A stretch of 64,000 nucleotides of DNA from Candidatus Gastranaerophilales bacterium (GCA_944322745.1 CALUPV010000002.1:268586-332585), one strand, 5' to 3'; counted from the stretch's first letter, positions 39,191 through 48,191 are shown. Notes: a model not told the origin generated them from the sequence alone. Numbers and translations: made by a program.

Positions 39191-39805
39191 ATGAATATTT
39201 CTGCATCACAATCAATTCCTGTTAAAGAACGTACTTCATTTGGTAAAGAATATCAAGTAGAAGATGTCGAACATGTAATGCAATTGACAAGAGAATTGAA
39301 TGATAGTTTTCAAAGAGCTGAAGAGCCTGAGCATAAATCAGTCGCTGGTATTTTTGCTTCAGTTGCTGGTGCAATATTAACTATGTTTATTTTAGGTAAA
39401 TGTGCTGCTTCAAAGATAATGACAGCATTCCCAGGTATAACAACTAAATTAGGCTCAGCAATCAGAAAAGGTGCTAATGTTGTAAGAGATTATTCAGATG
39501 ATGTTGCCAAAGGTGCTAAGTTACAAAAAGGTGGGAAATATACACAATTTGTTGGAGACAAGGTATCTAAAGCAGAAAGTTTCTTAAGAAAAAATTATAT
39601 AAAATTAAGAGATAAATCAGGGGCGGAAAATCTTATAACTAATGCTGCCGGTTTGACTGCAGTTGCGACTATTGCACCTGAAGTTATTTCGGTAGATGGT
39701 AATAATGATGGTGTTTCTGATATTGCTCAAAAAAATGTTAATGCATATAAAAATGCATTGAGAAATGTCGGTATTATTTCTGAAATTGTAGAAGCACTTG
39801 CATAA
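39191..39805 (+). CDS. Unknown protein, second of a tandem pair with 38423-39043
   Basis: 204 residues, a paralog of the preceding gene in the same order of elements: tag NISASQSIPV...TSFG, helix VEDVEHVMQLTRELNDSF, hydrophobic stretch (IFASVAGAILTMFILGKC), a basic, Gly-rich middle, the hydrophobic NAAGLTAVATIAPEVIS and the loop DGNNDGVSDIAQKNVNAY. The N-terminal cysteine cluster is absent. Its upstream region copies that of the first gene, including TTTTTCTTAA, ATTGATTG, a GAATTATAA and AGAAAGGTAA. Function unknown; location could be membrane-associated. Confidence 0.7.
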   Translation: MNISASQSIPVKERTSFGKEYQVEDVEHVMQLTRELNDSFQRAEEPEHKSVAGIFASVAGAILTMFILGKCAASKIMTAFPGITTKLGSAIRKGANVVRDYSDDVAKGAKLQKGGKYTQFVGDKVSKAESFLRKNYIKLRDKSGAENLITNAAGLTAVATIAPEVISVDGNNDGVSDIAQKNVNAYKNALRNVGIISEIVEALA

Positions 39806-39831
39806 AAAAGTAATAAGAATATTTAAAAAAT

Positions 39832-39862
39832 AAAAACTGACTATGTTAATAGCCAGTTTTTT
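39832..39862. terminator. Bidirectional intrinsic terminator
   Basis: Stem AAAAACTGACTAT / ATAGCCAGTTTTT (one A-C mismatch) with a GTTA loop, between the convergent paralog gene and the LysR gene. Confidence 0.75.
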
Positions 39863-39875
39863 AAATACAATTATT

Positions 39876-40766
39876 TTATTTTAGATTATTTACCTCATAT
39901 AATCTTTCCAAAAATATTTTAGCACATTTTGAAATTGGATGATTTTTCTTCCAAGCAACAAGAATACCTGCCTCCAATGACGGTTTTAATGGTTTAAAGC
40001 TAAGTTTAGAATTTCCGGTTAAATTAATTAATCTATCAATACATAAAGCATAACCAAAACCTTCTTCAACCATAATAGAAGCATTAAATAACAAGTTATA
40101 TGAACCGATAATATTTAATTTTTCAAAATCATAGCTAAGCCAGCCGGAAATTAAATTTTTTACTAAATATTGCCTGGATGTTAATATTGGTATATTTTTC
40201 ATATCATTTGGCTCAATAAATTCTTTATCAGCCAGTAAAGAGTCTTTTCTCATTAAAAGTCCCCATCGGTCTTTTTCATTCAATTGAATAAAACCATACT
40301 CTTTTTTATCAATCGGCTCAATAAATAGCCCAAAATCCAAAAGTCCTTTATCAAGTTTTTCTCTTACATCTTCACCATTTCCGCTATAAAGATGATATTT
40401 AATATTCGGATATATTGCAGATAATTCTTTGACTGTTCTTGCTATTATACGCATTGCTTCAGTTTCGCCGCCACCAATGTATATATCTCCTGTCAAATTC
40501 TTTTCATCAAATAAGAATTCCGACTCTGTTTTATTTGCTAATTCAACAATTTCTTGTGCTCTTGCTTTTAGAAGTTTTCCGTCATCTGTTAGTGTAACTT
40601 TCTTATTTCTTTTACCTCTAACCAACAGCTTTGTTTTTAATTCATTTTCAAGATCCATTAACTGCCTTGACAATGTTGGCTGAGTTATATGCAAAACATC
40701 TGCTGCTTTTGAAATACTTTGCTCTTCTGCTACTGCTAAAAAATATTTTAAAACTCTAATTTCCAT
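39876..40766 (-). CDS. LysR-family transcriptional regulator
   Basis: 296 residues. The N-terminal winged HTH (MEIRVLKYFLAVAEEQSISK, AADVLHITQPTLSRQLMDLE) is followed by a linker and a periplasmic-binding-like effector domain starting about residue 88 (LTGDIYIGGGETEAMRI). Divergent from the CMD/cupin gene at 40885 across 118 bases that contain a T-N11-A palindrome, so it most likely controls that cluster and itself. The effector cannot be read from sequence. Confidence 0.9.
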   Translation of the reverse strand: MEIRVLKYFLAVAEEQSISKAADVLHITQPTLSRQLMDLENELKTKLLVRGKRNKKVTLTDDGKLLKARAQEIVELANKTESEFLFDEKNLTGDIYIGGGETEAMRIIARTVKELSAIYPNIKYHLYSGNGEDVREKLDKGLLDFGLFIEPIDKKEYGFIQLNEKDRWGLLMRKDSLLADKEFIEPNDMKNIPILTSRQYLVKNLISGWLSYDFEKLNIIGSYNLLFNASIMVEEGFGYALCIDRLINLTGNSKLSFKPLKPSLEAGILVAWKKNHPISKCAKIFLERLYEVNNLK

Positions 40767-40787
40767 ACATTTATTTTAACCACTTAT

Positions 40788-40808
40788 TATATGCTCGTCA
40801 AGCATATA
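40788..40808. promoter_or_regulatory. Probable LysR operator (T-N11-A palindrome)
   Basis: TATATGCT-CGTCA-AGCATATA, an eight-base perfect inverted repeat, sits between the LysR start (40766) and the divergent cluster (40885), 22 bases from the former. Its centre has the T-N11-A form of LysR boxes. A second, weaker palindrome (CTATTT and AAATAG) lies about 40831-40847 nearer the cluster. Confidence 0.65.
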
Positions 40809-40884
40809 TAATTATACAATATAGGTATTTGCTATTTTATAGAAATAGATAAATAATGAAAATACAGAAAATGAGGTTATATAT

Positions 40885-42126
40885 ATGTTTAAGAAATTAT
40901 TTTCAATTCTAATGTTATTATTTTTATTTCAATTTAATTATCTTGAAGCACTTTCTATAGAAAGGAAAACAAATACAATGAATAAACAAACAAGAGAAGA
41001 TATTTGTAAAACAAATTATGAAAATTTATTTAAAACAAATTGGGAGCCAAATACTGGCTCTGACCCTGAAATGATGAGTATTTTACAGAAATATATTTTT
41101 GGTGATATCTTCACAATAGGAAACTTAGATAATAAAACAAGAGAAATGGTAACGGTAACATCTCTTACGGTACAACAAACACTTCCGCAATTAAAAGCAC
41201 ACATAAATGCACTTTTAAATACAGGTGCAACACCACTTGAAGTAAGAGAAATAATTTATCAATGTGCACCATTTATTGGGTTTCCAAAAACTCTTAATGC
41301 TATTGAAATTATGAATCAAGTTTTTATTGATAAAGGAATTAATTTACCGATTGAAAGTGCAACCACAACTAATGAAACAAACAGATATAATTTGGGCAAA
41401 AATATACAAAATCCCATATATGGGGATGAAATAGAACAAGCACTTAGCTCTGTTCCTAACAAAATGGGAAAAAATGTCAGTAATTTACTTACAGAAGTTT
41501 GCTTCGGCGATTTTTACACAAGAAAAGGACTTGATATAAAAACAAGAGAATTGCTTGTTCTTGCGATATTAACAACGACTGGCAACACAGATACTTTGAA
41601 AAGTCATATTAAAGGAAACTTAAAAATAGGAAATTCAGAAGAAGAAATTGCTGCAGTTATAATTCAATGTATGCCATACTCAGGTTTTCCAAATGCAATA
41701 AAAGCACTTAAACTTTTACAAGATGATGAAAAGGAAGAATTAAATCAACCATTCAAAAAAGGAGAAATAAATCCTTACAATAAATTTTTCACAGGTACAA
41801 CACATCTGAATATGCTTGTAGAGAAAGATGAGATATGGAATTCATCAATAGGAAACGTAACTTTCGAAAAAGGAAGTCGAACTAATTGGCATAAACACTC
41901 AGGAGGACAAATACTTCTGGTAACAGCAGGGGAAGGCAGATATCAGGAAAAAGGTAAACCTATCCAAATACTAAAACAAGGTGATGTTGTAAAAATTCCA
42001 ATAGATGTAGTTCATTGGCACGGAGCTGCACCAGACAGTGATTTTGCACATATTTCAATTGAAACAAACATTCCAAACAATCAAACAACTTGGCTAGAAC
42101 CTGTAAAAGATAATGAATATAAATAG
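40885..42126 (+). CDS. Exported protein: two carboxymuconolactone decarboxylase-like domains and a cupin
   Basis: 413 residues. A signal peptide (about 1-22) precedes two CMD/AhpD-like helical domains (about 45-150 and 170-285; [15 protein letters not shown] and [15 protein letters not shown] are equivalent). The AhpD CxxC catalytic pair is not visible in either; each has a single Cys in the (I/Y)QC(A/M)P motif. A C-terminal cupin (about 300-400) follows, with [19 protein letters not shown] and [10 protein letters not shown]. This tandem architecture is frequent in anaerobes next to LysR regulators. The role is unknown; CMD fold proteins may handle peroxides, quinones or lactones. A GAGG ribosome-binding site precedes the ATG. 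Confidence 0.85.
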   Translation: MFKKLFSILMLLFLFQFNYLEALSIERKTNTMNKQTREDICKTNYENLFKTNWEPNTGSDPEMMSILQKYIFGDIFTIGNLDNKTREMVTVTSLTVQQTLPQLKAHINALLNTGATPLEVREIIYQCAPFIGFPKTLNAIEIMNQVFIDKGINLPIESATTTNETNRYNLGKNIQNPIYGDEIEQALSSVPNKMGKNVSNLLTEVCFGDFYTRKGLDIKTRELLVLAILTTTGNTDTLKSHIKGNLKIGNSEEEIAAVIIQCMPYSGFPNAIKALKLLQDDEKEELNQPFKKGEINPYNKFFTGTTHLNMLVEKDEIWNSSIGNVTFEKGSRTNWHKHSGGQILLVTAGEGRYQEKGKPIQILKQGDVVKIPIDVVHWHGAAPDSDFAHISIETNIPNNQTTWLEPVKDNEYK

Positions 42127-42133
42127 AGGTAAT

Positions 42134-42700
42134 ATGGATTTAAATGAATTTCTAACTTATTTAAACAGCGGAAAAGAAGTAACCGCAAAGTCTGATATAC
42201 ACATTTATATGACATATTTGGCCGAAGAGGCAAGGAGACTATCAGATGAATTAAACAATAAATATAATCCTCCTGAAAAAGTACAAGAATTATTTTTTAA
42301 CTTAATTAATAAACCAATTGATAAAACTTTTCGTTTATTTCCGCCTTTTTATACTGATTGCGGAAAAAATATAAATATTGGGAAGAATGTTTTTATTAAT
42401 TCTTGCTGTCATTTTCAAGATCAAGGCGGAATTGAAATAGGTAACAATGTATTAATCGGGCACAATGTAGTAATTGCGACTTTAAACCACAACCAAAATC
42501 CAAAACTAAGAGCATCTATAATACCAAAGAAAGTAAAAATAGGTAATGATGTTTGGATTGGTTCAAACTCAACAATTCTTCCCGGAGTCACTATAGCAGA
42601 TGGGGCAATAATTGCTGCAGGTGCTGTTGTAACAAAAGATGTAAAGAAAAATACTATTGTAGGTGGTAATCCTGCTAAGTTTATAAAATCTGTTGCCTAA
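42134..42700 (+). CDS. Hexapeptide-repeat O-acetyltransferase (maltose/galactoside type)
   Basis: About 188 residues. A helical N-terminal acceptor domain ([14 protein letters not shown]...) leads into a left-handed beta helix made of hexapeptide repeats ([54 protein letters not shown], and [28 protein letters not shown]). It transfers acetyl from acetyl-CoA to a sugar or similar hydroxyl; catalytic His is in TLNHNQN. I use the ATG at 42134 with GAGG just before it; the frame is open to 42113, overlapping the cupin gene's end. Part of the LysR-linked cluster. Confidence 0.88.
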   Translation: MDLNEFLTYLNSGKEVTAKSDIHIYMTYLAEEARRLSDELNNKYNPPEKVQELFFNLINKPIDKTFRLFPPFYTDCGKNINIGKNVFINSCCHFQDQGGIEIGNNVLIGHNVVIATLNHNQNPKLRASIIPKKVKIGNDVWIGSNSTILPGVTIADGAIIAAGAVVTKDVKKNTIVGGNPAKFIKSVA

Positions 42701-42719
42701 CATTTTAAAAGGAGAAAAA

Positions 42720-43751
42720 ATGATTAAAAAATTATTCGCGGTAATTTTACTATTTTTATTATTTATAGGAGTAAATAATATGGCTAAAGCAAAAACAAAT
42801 GAAGGGAATAAAATATTCAAACAAAGTAACAAAGTAGAAATAAAGAAAGTAAAATTCCAGAACAGATTTGGAATTACCCTTGCCGGAGATATGTATATTC
42901 CGAAAGCAATAAAAAAAGGAGAGCAATATCCTGCAATAGCGATATCCGGTCCATTTGGAGCAGTAAAAGAACAAGCTTCAGGGTATTATGCTCAAACATT
43001 ATCGGAAAAGGGCTTTATAACTTTAGCATTTGATCCTTCATACACAGGAGAAAGTAGCGGAAAGCCAAGAAATATTGCATCGCCAGACATAAACACGGAA
43101 GATTATAGTGCTGCAGTTGATTTTTTAAGCAATCAAAAAAATGTTGATGCTGAAAAAATAGGAATACTTGGCATATGCGGTTTTGGAGGTTTTGCACTAA
43201 ACGCTGCTCAAATTGATACCAGAATAAAAGCTACAGTAACATCCACAATGTACGATATGACAAGAGTTAGTGCAAAAGGATACAATGATTCAATTGATGA
43301 AACAGGAAGATATAAATTAAAACAAGAATTAAATAAACAAAGAACGGAAGATTTTAAAAATAAAACATTTGCTAAAGCAATAGGCTTACCTGAAAAACTT
43401 ACAGGTAATGAACCTCTTTTTGTAAAAGAATATTGGGATTACTATAAAACACCAAGAGGATTTCACAAAAATTCAATAAATTCAAATGGTAATTGGAATA
43501 CCACATCGGTGCTTTCTTTGATAAATTTACCTATTCTTGCATATAGCAATGAGATAAAAACTCCTGTATTAATGATTCACGGAGAAAAAGCTCATAGCAG
43601 ATATTTTAGTGAAGATGCATATAAAAATTTAAAAGGTGATAATAAACAATTACTTATTATTAAAGATGCAAATCACGTAGATTTATACGACAATGCAAAG
43701 AAAATTCCATTTGATACTATTGCTGAATTTTATAAAAATAATTTAGAATAA
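42720..43751 (+). CDS. Exported alpha/beta hydrolase (dienelactone-hydrolase-like)
   Basis: About 343 residues. A signal peptide of 25-28 residues ends in AKA. The hydrolase core begins FGITLAGDMYIPK. The nucleophile elbow reads LGICGFGGFAL, with Cys rather than Ser in the G-x-[CS]-x-G position, as in dienelactone hydrolases. VLMIHGEKAH.S supplies the acid-loop region and DANHVDLYD the catalytic His. Substrate unknown, possibly an ester or lactone. The ATG at 42720 has GGAGA upstream and overlaps nothing; an upstream in-frame ATG at 42693 adds ten residues. Confidence 0.85.
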   Translation: MIKKLFAVILLFLLFIGVNNMAKAKTNEGNKIFKQSNKVEIKKVKFQNRFGITLAGDMYIPKAIKKGEQYPAIAISGPFGAVKEQASGYYAQTLSEKGFITLAFDPSYTGESSGKPRNIASPDINTEDYSAAVDFLSNQKNVDAEKIGILGICGFGGFALNAAQIDTRIKATVTSTMYDMTRVSAKGYNDSIDETGRYKLKQELNKQRTEDFKNKTFAKAIGLPEKLTGNEPLFVKEYWDYYKTPRGFHKNSINSNGNWNTTSVLSLINLPILAYSNEIKTPVLMIHGEKAHSRYFSEDAYKNLKGDNKQLLIIKDANHVDLYDNAKKIPFDTIAEFYKNNLE

Positions 43752-43769
43752 GAAAAAAGAGGTATTAAT

Positions 43770-44312
43770 ATGAGTAAAAAAATTTTAGTAATATCAACAA
43801 GTTTAAGAAATGGTTCAAATTCAGATATTTTAGCTGATGAATTTACAAAAGGAGCAATTGAAGCAGGCAATGAAGTTCAAAAAATCAACCTAAAAGATAA
43901 AACTATAGCATTCTGCAAAGGATGTTTAGCCTGCCAGCATACTAAAAAATGTGTAATCAATGATGATGCAGTTAAGATTTTTGAAACAATAAAAGATGTT
44001 GATGTAGTTTTATGGGCAACGCCAGTATACTACTATAATATGTCAGGTCAAATGAAAACATTAATAGACAGATTAAACCCATTATTTGTTTCAAACTATA
44101 AATTCAAAGATGTATACTTAATTGCAACAGCTGCAGAAGCCGATGAAACCGCAATAAACGGTACTATTACAGGGCTAACAGGCTGGATTGAATGCTTAGA
44201 TAAAACAAATTTAAAGGGTATAATAAAAGCTGTTGGTGTATGCAATGCAAAAGATGTAAATAATTTTAAAAACTATCTTTCTAAAGCATATGAAATGGGA
44301 AAAGCTGTTTAA
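43770..44312 (+). CDS. Flavodoxin-like NAD(P)H-dependent FMN reductase / iron-sulfur flavoprotein
   Basis: 180 residues. Flavodoxin fold with the FMN-phosphate loop STSLRNGSNSD, a cysteine motif C-K-G-C-L-A-C-Q...KKC near residues 50-63 (iron-sulfur flavoprotein type, possible Fe-S binding), and TPVYYYNMSGQMKTLIDR. Uses NAD(P)H and FMN to reduce an unknown acceptor. The last gene of the LysR-linked cluster; AAGAGG precedes the ATG. Confidence 0.9.
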   Translation: MSKKILVISTSLRNGSNSDILADEFTKGAIEAGNEVQKINLKDKTIAFCKGCLACQHTKKCVINDDAVKIFETIKDVDVVLWATPVYYYNMSGQMKTLIDRLNPLFVSNYKFKDVYLIATAAEADETAINGTITGLTGWIECLDKTNLKGIIKAVGVCNAKDVNNFKNYLSKAYEMGKAV

Positions 44313-44463
44313 ATATAATCATTTCCTGAAATAAATAGGAAAAGAATTTATTTATTGTCTAAATTATCTATACAATTCTTATATTCTAAATTAAACTACT
44401 TAAAGTGATAACAGAATTGTTTTTTGTTGTGCAAAAATTGTACCCTACTCGCTTAAAAAATTA

Positions 44464-44676
44464 TTAAAAATTAAGAAACTCAGACAAAGTAAGGTTAAAA
44501 GCTTTCGCAATTTTATATAATTTGGAAAAAGTTATATCATTTTTTGCAGTTTCAATATTCCCTAAAGTTGAACGAGCAATTTGTGCTAAATCTGCCAAAT
44601 CATCTTGCGTGTAATTATTCAATTTTCTCAATTCTTTTATTCTAATTGCTAATTTTTCTAATAACACCTTGTCCAT
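44464..44676 (-). CDS. Xre-family helix-turn-helix regulator
   Basis: About 70 residues, a single HTH_3 domain: IRIKELRKLNNYTQDDLADLAQIARSTLGNIETAK, given here as IRIKELRKLNNYTQ and DDLADLAQIARSTLGN. I take the ATG at 44676 (MDKVLLEKLAIRIKEL); the frame runs to 44727 without stops but the first 17 codons look like promoter. Divergent from the HAD gene over 57 bases with repeated TTGTCC motifs. No toxin gene is adjacent, so it is a lone small regulator, perhaps autoregulated. Confidence 0.75.
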   Translation of the reverse strand: MDKVLLEKLAIRIKELRKLNNYTQDDLADLAQIARSTLGNIETAKNDITFSKLYKIAKAFNLTLSEFLNF

Positions 44677-44727
44677 AATAAAATTGTCCGCTATAATGAC
44701 AAAGTTAACAAACTGTATTACGGACAA
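44669..44727 (+). promoter_or_regulatory. HAD-gene promoter with TTGTCC operator array
   Basis: A plus-strand promoter is plain: TTGTCC at 44669, 17-base spacer, TATAAT at 44692. TTGTCCA at 44669, TTGTCCG at 44685 and inverted CGGACAA at 44721 suggest a repeated recognition half-site, one of them on the Xre start codon and one just before the HAD ATG. Confidence 0.5.
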
Positions 44728-44733
44728 AGAATT

Positions 44734-45069
44734 ATGTTTAATAAAAAGATACTTATAGATTTAGATGGTGTTCTAAATGAGTATGGAAAAGAAAAATTTA
44801 ATGAAAATTTTATTCCTGAAATTAAAGTTGGTGCATATGAATTTTTAGAAATTTTATCTCAAAAAGCAGAACTTTATCTTTTTACGTCAAGGAATTCGAT
44901 GCTTGCAACAAAATGGCTAATTAATAATAATTTGGATAAATTTTTTAAGGATGTTACTAATGTAAAATTACCGTCATATCTTTATATCGATGATAGAACT
45001 ATTTGTTTTAAGGGTGATTATCATAAAACTATTGATGAAATTGAGAATTTCAAAGTGTATTGGAAATAG
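44734..45069 (+). CDS. Small HAD-superfamily phosphatase-like protein
   Basis: 111 residues. HAD motif I is ILIDLDGVLNEYG (D9 nucleophile, D11), motif II LYLFTSRNSMLATKW, and a motif IV-like YLYIDDRTICF. It has no cap insertion beyond a short helix, so it is a minimal HAD of the deoxyribonucleotidase/polynucleotide phosphatase type. Substrate unknown. It has a promoter with repeated TTGTCC motifs upstream and is divergent from the small Xre gene. Confidence 0.78.
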   Translation: MFNKKILIDLDGVLNEYGKEKFNENFIPEIKVGAYEFLEILSQKAELYLFTSRNSMLATKWLINNNLDKFFKDVTNVKLPSYLYIDDRTICFKGDYHKTIDEIENFKVYWK

Positions 45070-45112
45070 ACCTTTATAAAAAACTCATTTTATATTATAT
45101 AAATTCAAATAA

Positions 45113-45140
45113 AAAAAGAGAGGTTTTCGCCTCTCTTTTT
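45113..45140. terminator. Bidirectional intrinsic terminator
   Basis: Stem AAAAAGAGAGG / CCTCTCTTTTT around TTTTCG, between the HAD gene and the convergent ferredoxin gene. Confidence 0.87.
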
Positions 45141-45155
45141 ATTTATAAGTTATTA

Positions 45156-45332
45156 TTATTCAACTTCAATAGCGTTTACTGGGCAGCAATCAGCAGCTTC
45201 TTTTACGCAATCTTCGTTTCCTGCAATAGCGCCTTCATCTACAACTGCTTTATCTTCTACTGAAAATACTGCATCACATACTGATTCGCATGCGCCACAA
45301 GCTATACAACTGTCATTAACTGTAACTTTCAT
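45156..45332 (-). CDS. Small [4Fe-4S] ferredoxin
   Basis: 58 residues, acidic. The cluster motif is C9-IA-C12-GA-C15-ESV-C19, and a second cysteine region C42...C49-C50-P51 (CCPVNAI). Only one complete CxxCxxCxxxC is present, so it most likely carries a single [4Fe-4S] cluster in the style of single-cluster ferredoxins. It can supply electrons to radical SAM enzymes, NadA or anaerobic metabolism. A strong AAGGAG precedes the ATG. Monocistronic, ended by the hairpin at 45113. It is short and lies opposite a spurious frame on the other strand. Confidence 0.9.
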   Translation of the reverse strand: MKVTVNDSCIACGACESVCDAVFSVEDKAVVDEGAIAGNEDCVKEAADCCPVNAIEVE

Positions 45333-45417
45333 TATTTTCTCCTTTTTGTTTAACTGTGTTATTTTTTCTATAACATCTCAATTATATCATTAAAATTAAA
45401 TTTTAAAATAGGAATTT

Positions 45418-46335
45418 TTATTTATTTAAATTAAGCATTCTATCTATACTTAATCTTGCTTTTTCGATTATATTTTTATCTAATGTAATTTCATTTGTTT
45501 CATTTAATAATGTGTCGTAGATTTTTTCTAAAGTATTATATTTCATACTGTGACATATTATATTTTCATTAATCAGAATAAATTCTTTACCCCAGTTGTT
45601 TAATTTGCTGTCTCTGTTTAATCTTTCTACAACGCCTTTTTCTGTTGCAATTACAAATTGTTTTTTATCACTTTTTTGAGAAAATTCCATAATTTCTTTT
45701 GTAGAACCAACAAAGTCTGCTAGTTTAGAAACTTCATAATGGCATTCAGGATGTGCAAGTATCAATGCTTCAGGATAGTTTCTTCTTGCTTCCATTATAT
45801 CTTCCGGTCTTATTCTTAAATGTACAGGACAAAAACCGTTAAATGTTATAACCTCAACATCTTTTAATTTCTGACCTACCCATTTCCCAAGATATGTATC
45901 GGGAGCAAATAAAACCTTCGGCACATTTAAATTTTTTACTATATCTACAGCATTAGAGCTTGTACAGCATACATCACATTCTGCTTTTACTTCTGCCGTC
46001 GAGTTAATATAGCATACAACAGGAATATTCGGATATTTTTTCTTAAATAGTCTTAAATTTTCAACATCTATCATATCCGCCATATGACAGCCGGATGTGA
46101 TATCCGGAATTAATACTTTTTTATCAGGTGAAAGTATTTTTGCACTTTGCGCCATAAAGTATACGCCGGCAAATAGAATTATATCGGCATCTGTTTTTGC
46201 TGCTGCTCTGCTTAGGTATAATGAATCACCAACATAGTCAGAAACTTTATCTATTTCTATATTTTGGTAACAATGCGTAAGAATAATTGCATTCTTTTCT
46301 TTCTTTAATTTATTGATTTTTTCGACTAAATTCAT
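45418..46335 (-). CDS. nadA: Quinolinate synthase A
   Basis: Condenses iminoaspartate with dihydroxyacetone phosphate to quinolinate, using a [4Fe-4S] cluster. 305 residues. Motifs: ILTHCYQ, VGDSL.LSR, ILFAGVYFMAQSAKIL, ITSGCHMAD (cluster Cys), INSTAEVKAECDVCCTSSN (cluster region), and HPECHYE (cluster Cys). nadB and nadC are not adjacent. No NAD riboswitch is visible. Confidence 0.95.
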   Translation of the reverse strand: MNLVEKINKLKKEKNAIILTHCYQNIEIDKVSDYVGDSLYLSRAAAKTDADIILFAGVYFMAQSAKILSPDKKVLIPDITSGCHMADMIDVENLRLFKKKYPNIPVVCYINSTAEVKAECDVCCTSSNAVDIVKNLNVPKVLFAPDTYLGKWVGQKLKDVEVITFNGFCPVHLRIRPEDIMEARRNYPEALILAHPECHYEVSKLADFVGSTKEIMEFSQKSDKKQFVIATEKGVVERLNRDSKLNNWGKEFILINENIICHSMKYNTLEKIYDTLLNETNEITLDKNIIEKARLSIDRMLNLNK

Positions 46336-46383
46336 AACTTCCTGCCTATTGAGTTAATTATAAATTAAAGTACAAGGGCAAGG

Positions 46384-47010
46384 TTAAGTCAAGTTAAGAA
46401 AGTAATCTTGTAAAATTTTAGCTATAGTTTTATGTGCATTTTCATCATAATGTATTCCGTCTATAGAAGATACATTAACAAAATCGTTCAGATTAATAAT
46501 TGTACAATTTTTTTCTTTCGCAATATTTTGATAAATATTATTTAGTTTTTTTGATTCTTCTATTGATTGTTCATCAAAAAGTTGGCAGAAAAATCCATTG
46601 TAAATATCTGCCGTTATTATTGATGGTACAAGTATTATAATTTGAACATTTTTATTTATATCCTTTGCTATATCAATTATTTTAGCAAGACCGTTTTTAA
46701 TTGTTTCTTCATTATGATGATAGATTTTCTGTAAATCATTTATACCTAATGCTAGAATAAGAATATCCGTCTCATTACTTAAATATTTTTTTATTGCTTT
46801 ATATCCTGTCAGTTCTTCTCCTTCAGGATTATCCATAAAGCAAGTTCTGTTATTGCATCCTGCTTCAATGACGTCATATTTATCTTTTAATGAAGTTTGT
46901 AGAATGCCGGTCCATCTTGTATCTTTATTATATCTTTGAGCATTTATAGGATTGAAGCCGTATGTATTACTGTCACCAAAACACAGAATCTTTTTTTTGT
47001 TGTGTTTCAT
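46384..47010 (-). CDS. SGNH/GDSL-type hydrolase
   Basis: About 208 residues. Block I is ILCFGDSNTYGFNP (catalytic Ser), block III LILALGINDLQ (G, N), and block V DGIHYDENAHKTIAK (Asp, His). Family members are esterases or acylhydrolases; the substrate is unknown, and it is probably cytoplasmic since no signal is seen. I take the ATG at 47010; the frame extends a few codons into the end of deoB. Likely co-transcribed with deoB, whose stop is five bases before. Confidence 0.88.
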   Translation of the reverse strand: MKHNKKKILCFGDSNTYGFNPINAQRYNKDTRWTGILQTSLKDKYDVIEAGCNNRTCFMDNPEGEELTGYKAIKKYLSNETDILILALGINDLQKIYHHNEETIKNGLAKIIDIAKDINKNVQIIILVPSIITADIYNGFFCQLFDEQSIEESKKLNNIYQNIAKEKNCTIINLNDFVNVSSIDGIHYDENAHKTIAKILQDYFLNLT

Positions 47011-47015
47011 GTTAT

Positions 47016-48191
47016 TTACATAATCCAATCCAGAACTCGTTTTGATACGTATTCAAAAGAATTAATTTCAGGCAATTTGCCTTTTTTTCCATTTTTTGAA
47101 TAAACAATAATAGGTACTTGTTCTCTTGTATGGTCAGTGCCGGGAACTGTAGGATCGCAGCCATGGTCTGCCGTTATTATAAGAAGATCTTCTTCTGTCA
47201 TAGCATCCATTATTTTGGGTAAGTATGAATCTATTTCTTCTATTGCTTTTGCATAGCCTTGAGCATTATTTCTATGACCATAGAGCATATCAGTATCTAC
47301 AAGATTTGTAAAAATGAACTGCTTATCATATTTTTCTATATCGTATTTTTTACACTTTAACTCATCAAGGTTTAGTTCATTTCTAACTGCTTTTAGAGTT
47401 ATTTCAAGTCCTTCTGTATTTCCGCCTGTATGAATAGCATGAGAAATTCCTTTGCCTACAAAAATATCTTCTATTTTGCCTATGCCAAGTACTATTCCGT
47501 TATTTTTTAATATAATATCGCAAGTTGAATCTTTGAAAGGTTCAACAGAATAATCACGTCTTAGTCCGCCGATTCTGGTCGGTTTCCCGTCTATCATTCT
47601 ATATGGTCTTGCTATAACTCTTGAAACATTATATTCATCGGTTAAAAGTTCTCTTGCAATTTTACAATAATCGTATAAAGTTTCTAAAGGTATTACATCA
47701 ATATCAACTGCAATTTGAAAAACGCTGTCTGCACTTGTGTAAATGATAGGAAATTTTGTTTTAGAGTGTTCTATATGATAGTCTTCAATAACTTTGGTTC
47801 CGGATGCGGGGAAGTTTGCTAAAATACCTCCGCATTTTGTTTTTTCTATAAACATATTTATAAGTTCTTCAGGAAATCCGTTTGGATAAACTTTAAACGG
47901 AATATCAAGAACAATCCCCATCATTTCCCAATGTCCGGTTGTTGTGTCTTTTCCTTTAGATTTTTCTTTCATTATTCCATATTCTGCTATTGAATCAGAA
48001 TTGGCTGAAACACCCATAACTTCGCCTAAATTGCCAAGTCCCATTTTGTAAAAATTTGGTACATTTAAGCCGCCAACTGCTTTTGCGACATTACATAATG
48101 TATTACATTCCGGAATATCCGAATATTCTCGACAATCTGGCATTGCTCCACAGCCCATTGAATCAATTACTATAACAATTGCTCTTTTCAT
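47016..48191 (-). CDS. deoB: Phosphopentomutase
   Basis: Interconverts (deoxy)ribose 1- and 5-phosphates, linking nucleoside salvage to central metabolism. About 391 residues. Alkaline-phosphatase fold with MKRAIVIVIDSMGCGAMPD at the start, GKDTTTGHWEM (phosphorylated Thr) in the first third, and late metal ligands VDTDMLYGHRN, ITADHGCDPT and TDHTREQVPI. Start at 48191, preceded by GAGGGG. The next 330 bases upstream hold a terminator hairpin, suggesting control by attenuation or a separate RNA. Confidence 0.94.
   Translation of the reverse strand: MKRAIVIVIDSMGCGAMPDCREYSDIPECNTLCNVAKAVGGLNVPNFYKMGLGNLGEVMGVSANSDSIAEYGIMKEKSKGKDTTTGHWEMMGIVLDIPFKVYPNGFPEELINMFIEKTKCGGILANFPASGTKVIEDYHIEHSKTKFPIIYTSADSVFQIAVDIDVIPLETLYDYCKIARELLTDEYNVSRVIARPYRMIDGKPTRIGGLRRDYSVEPFKDSTCDIILKNNGIVLGIGKIEDIFVGKGISHAIHTGGNTEGLEITLKAVRNELNLDELKCKKYDIEKYDKQFIFTNLVDTDMLYGHRNNAQGYAKAIEEIDSYLPKIMDAMTEEDLLIITADHGCDPTVPGTDHTREQVPIIVYSKNGKKGKLPEINSFEYVSKRVLDWIM

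Noticed and set aside
44464..45069. Xre plus HAD pair as a toxin-antitoxin module
   Set aside because: The HAD protein matches a phosphatase and nothing toxin-like is present; divergent orientation is unlike typical modules.
45060..45263. 67-codon plus-strand frame
   Set aside because: Overlaps the terminator and lies opposite the ferredoxin gene, which has clear cluster cysteines and a ribosome-binding site.
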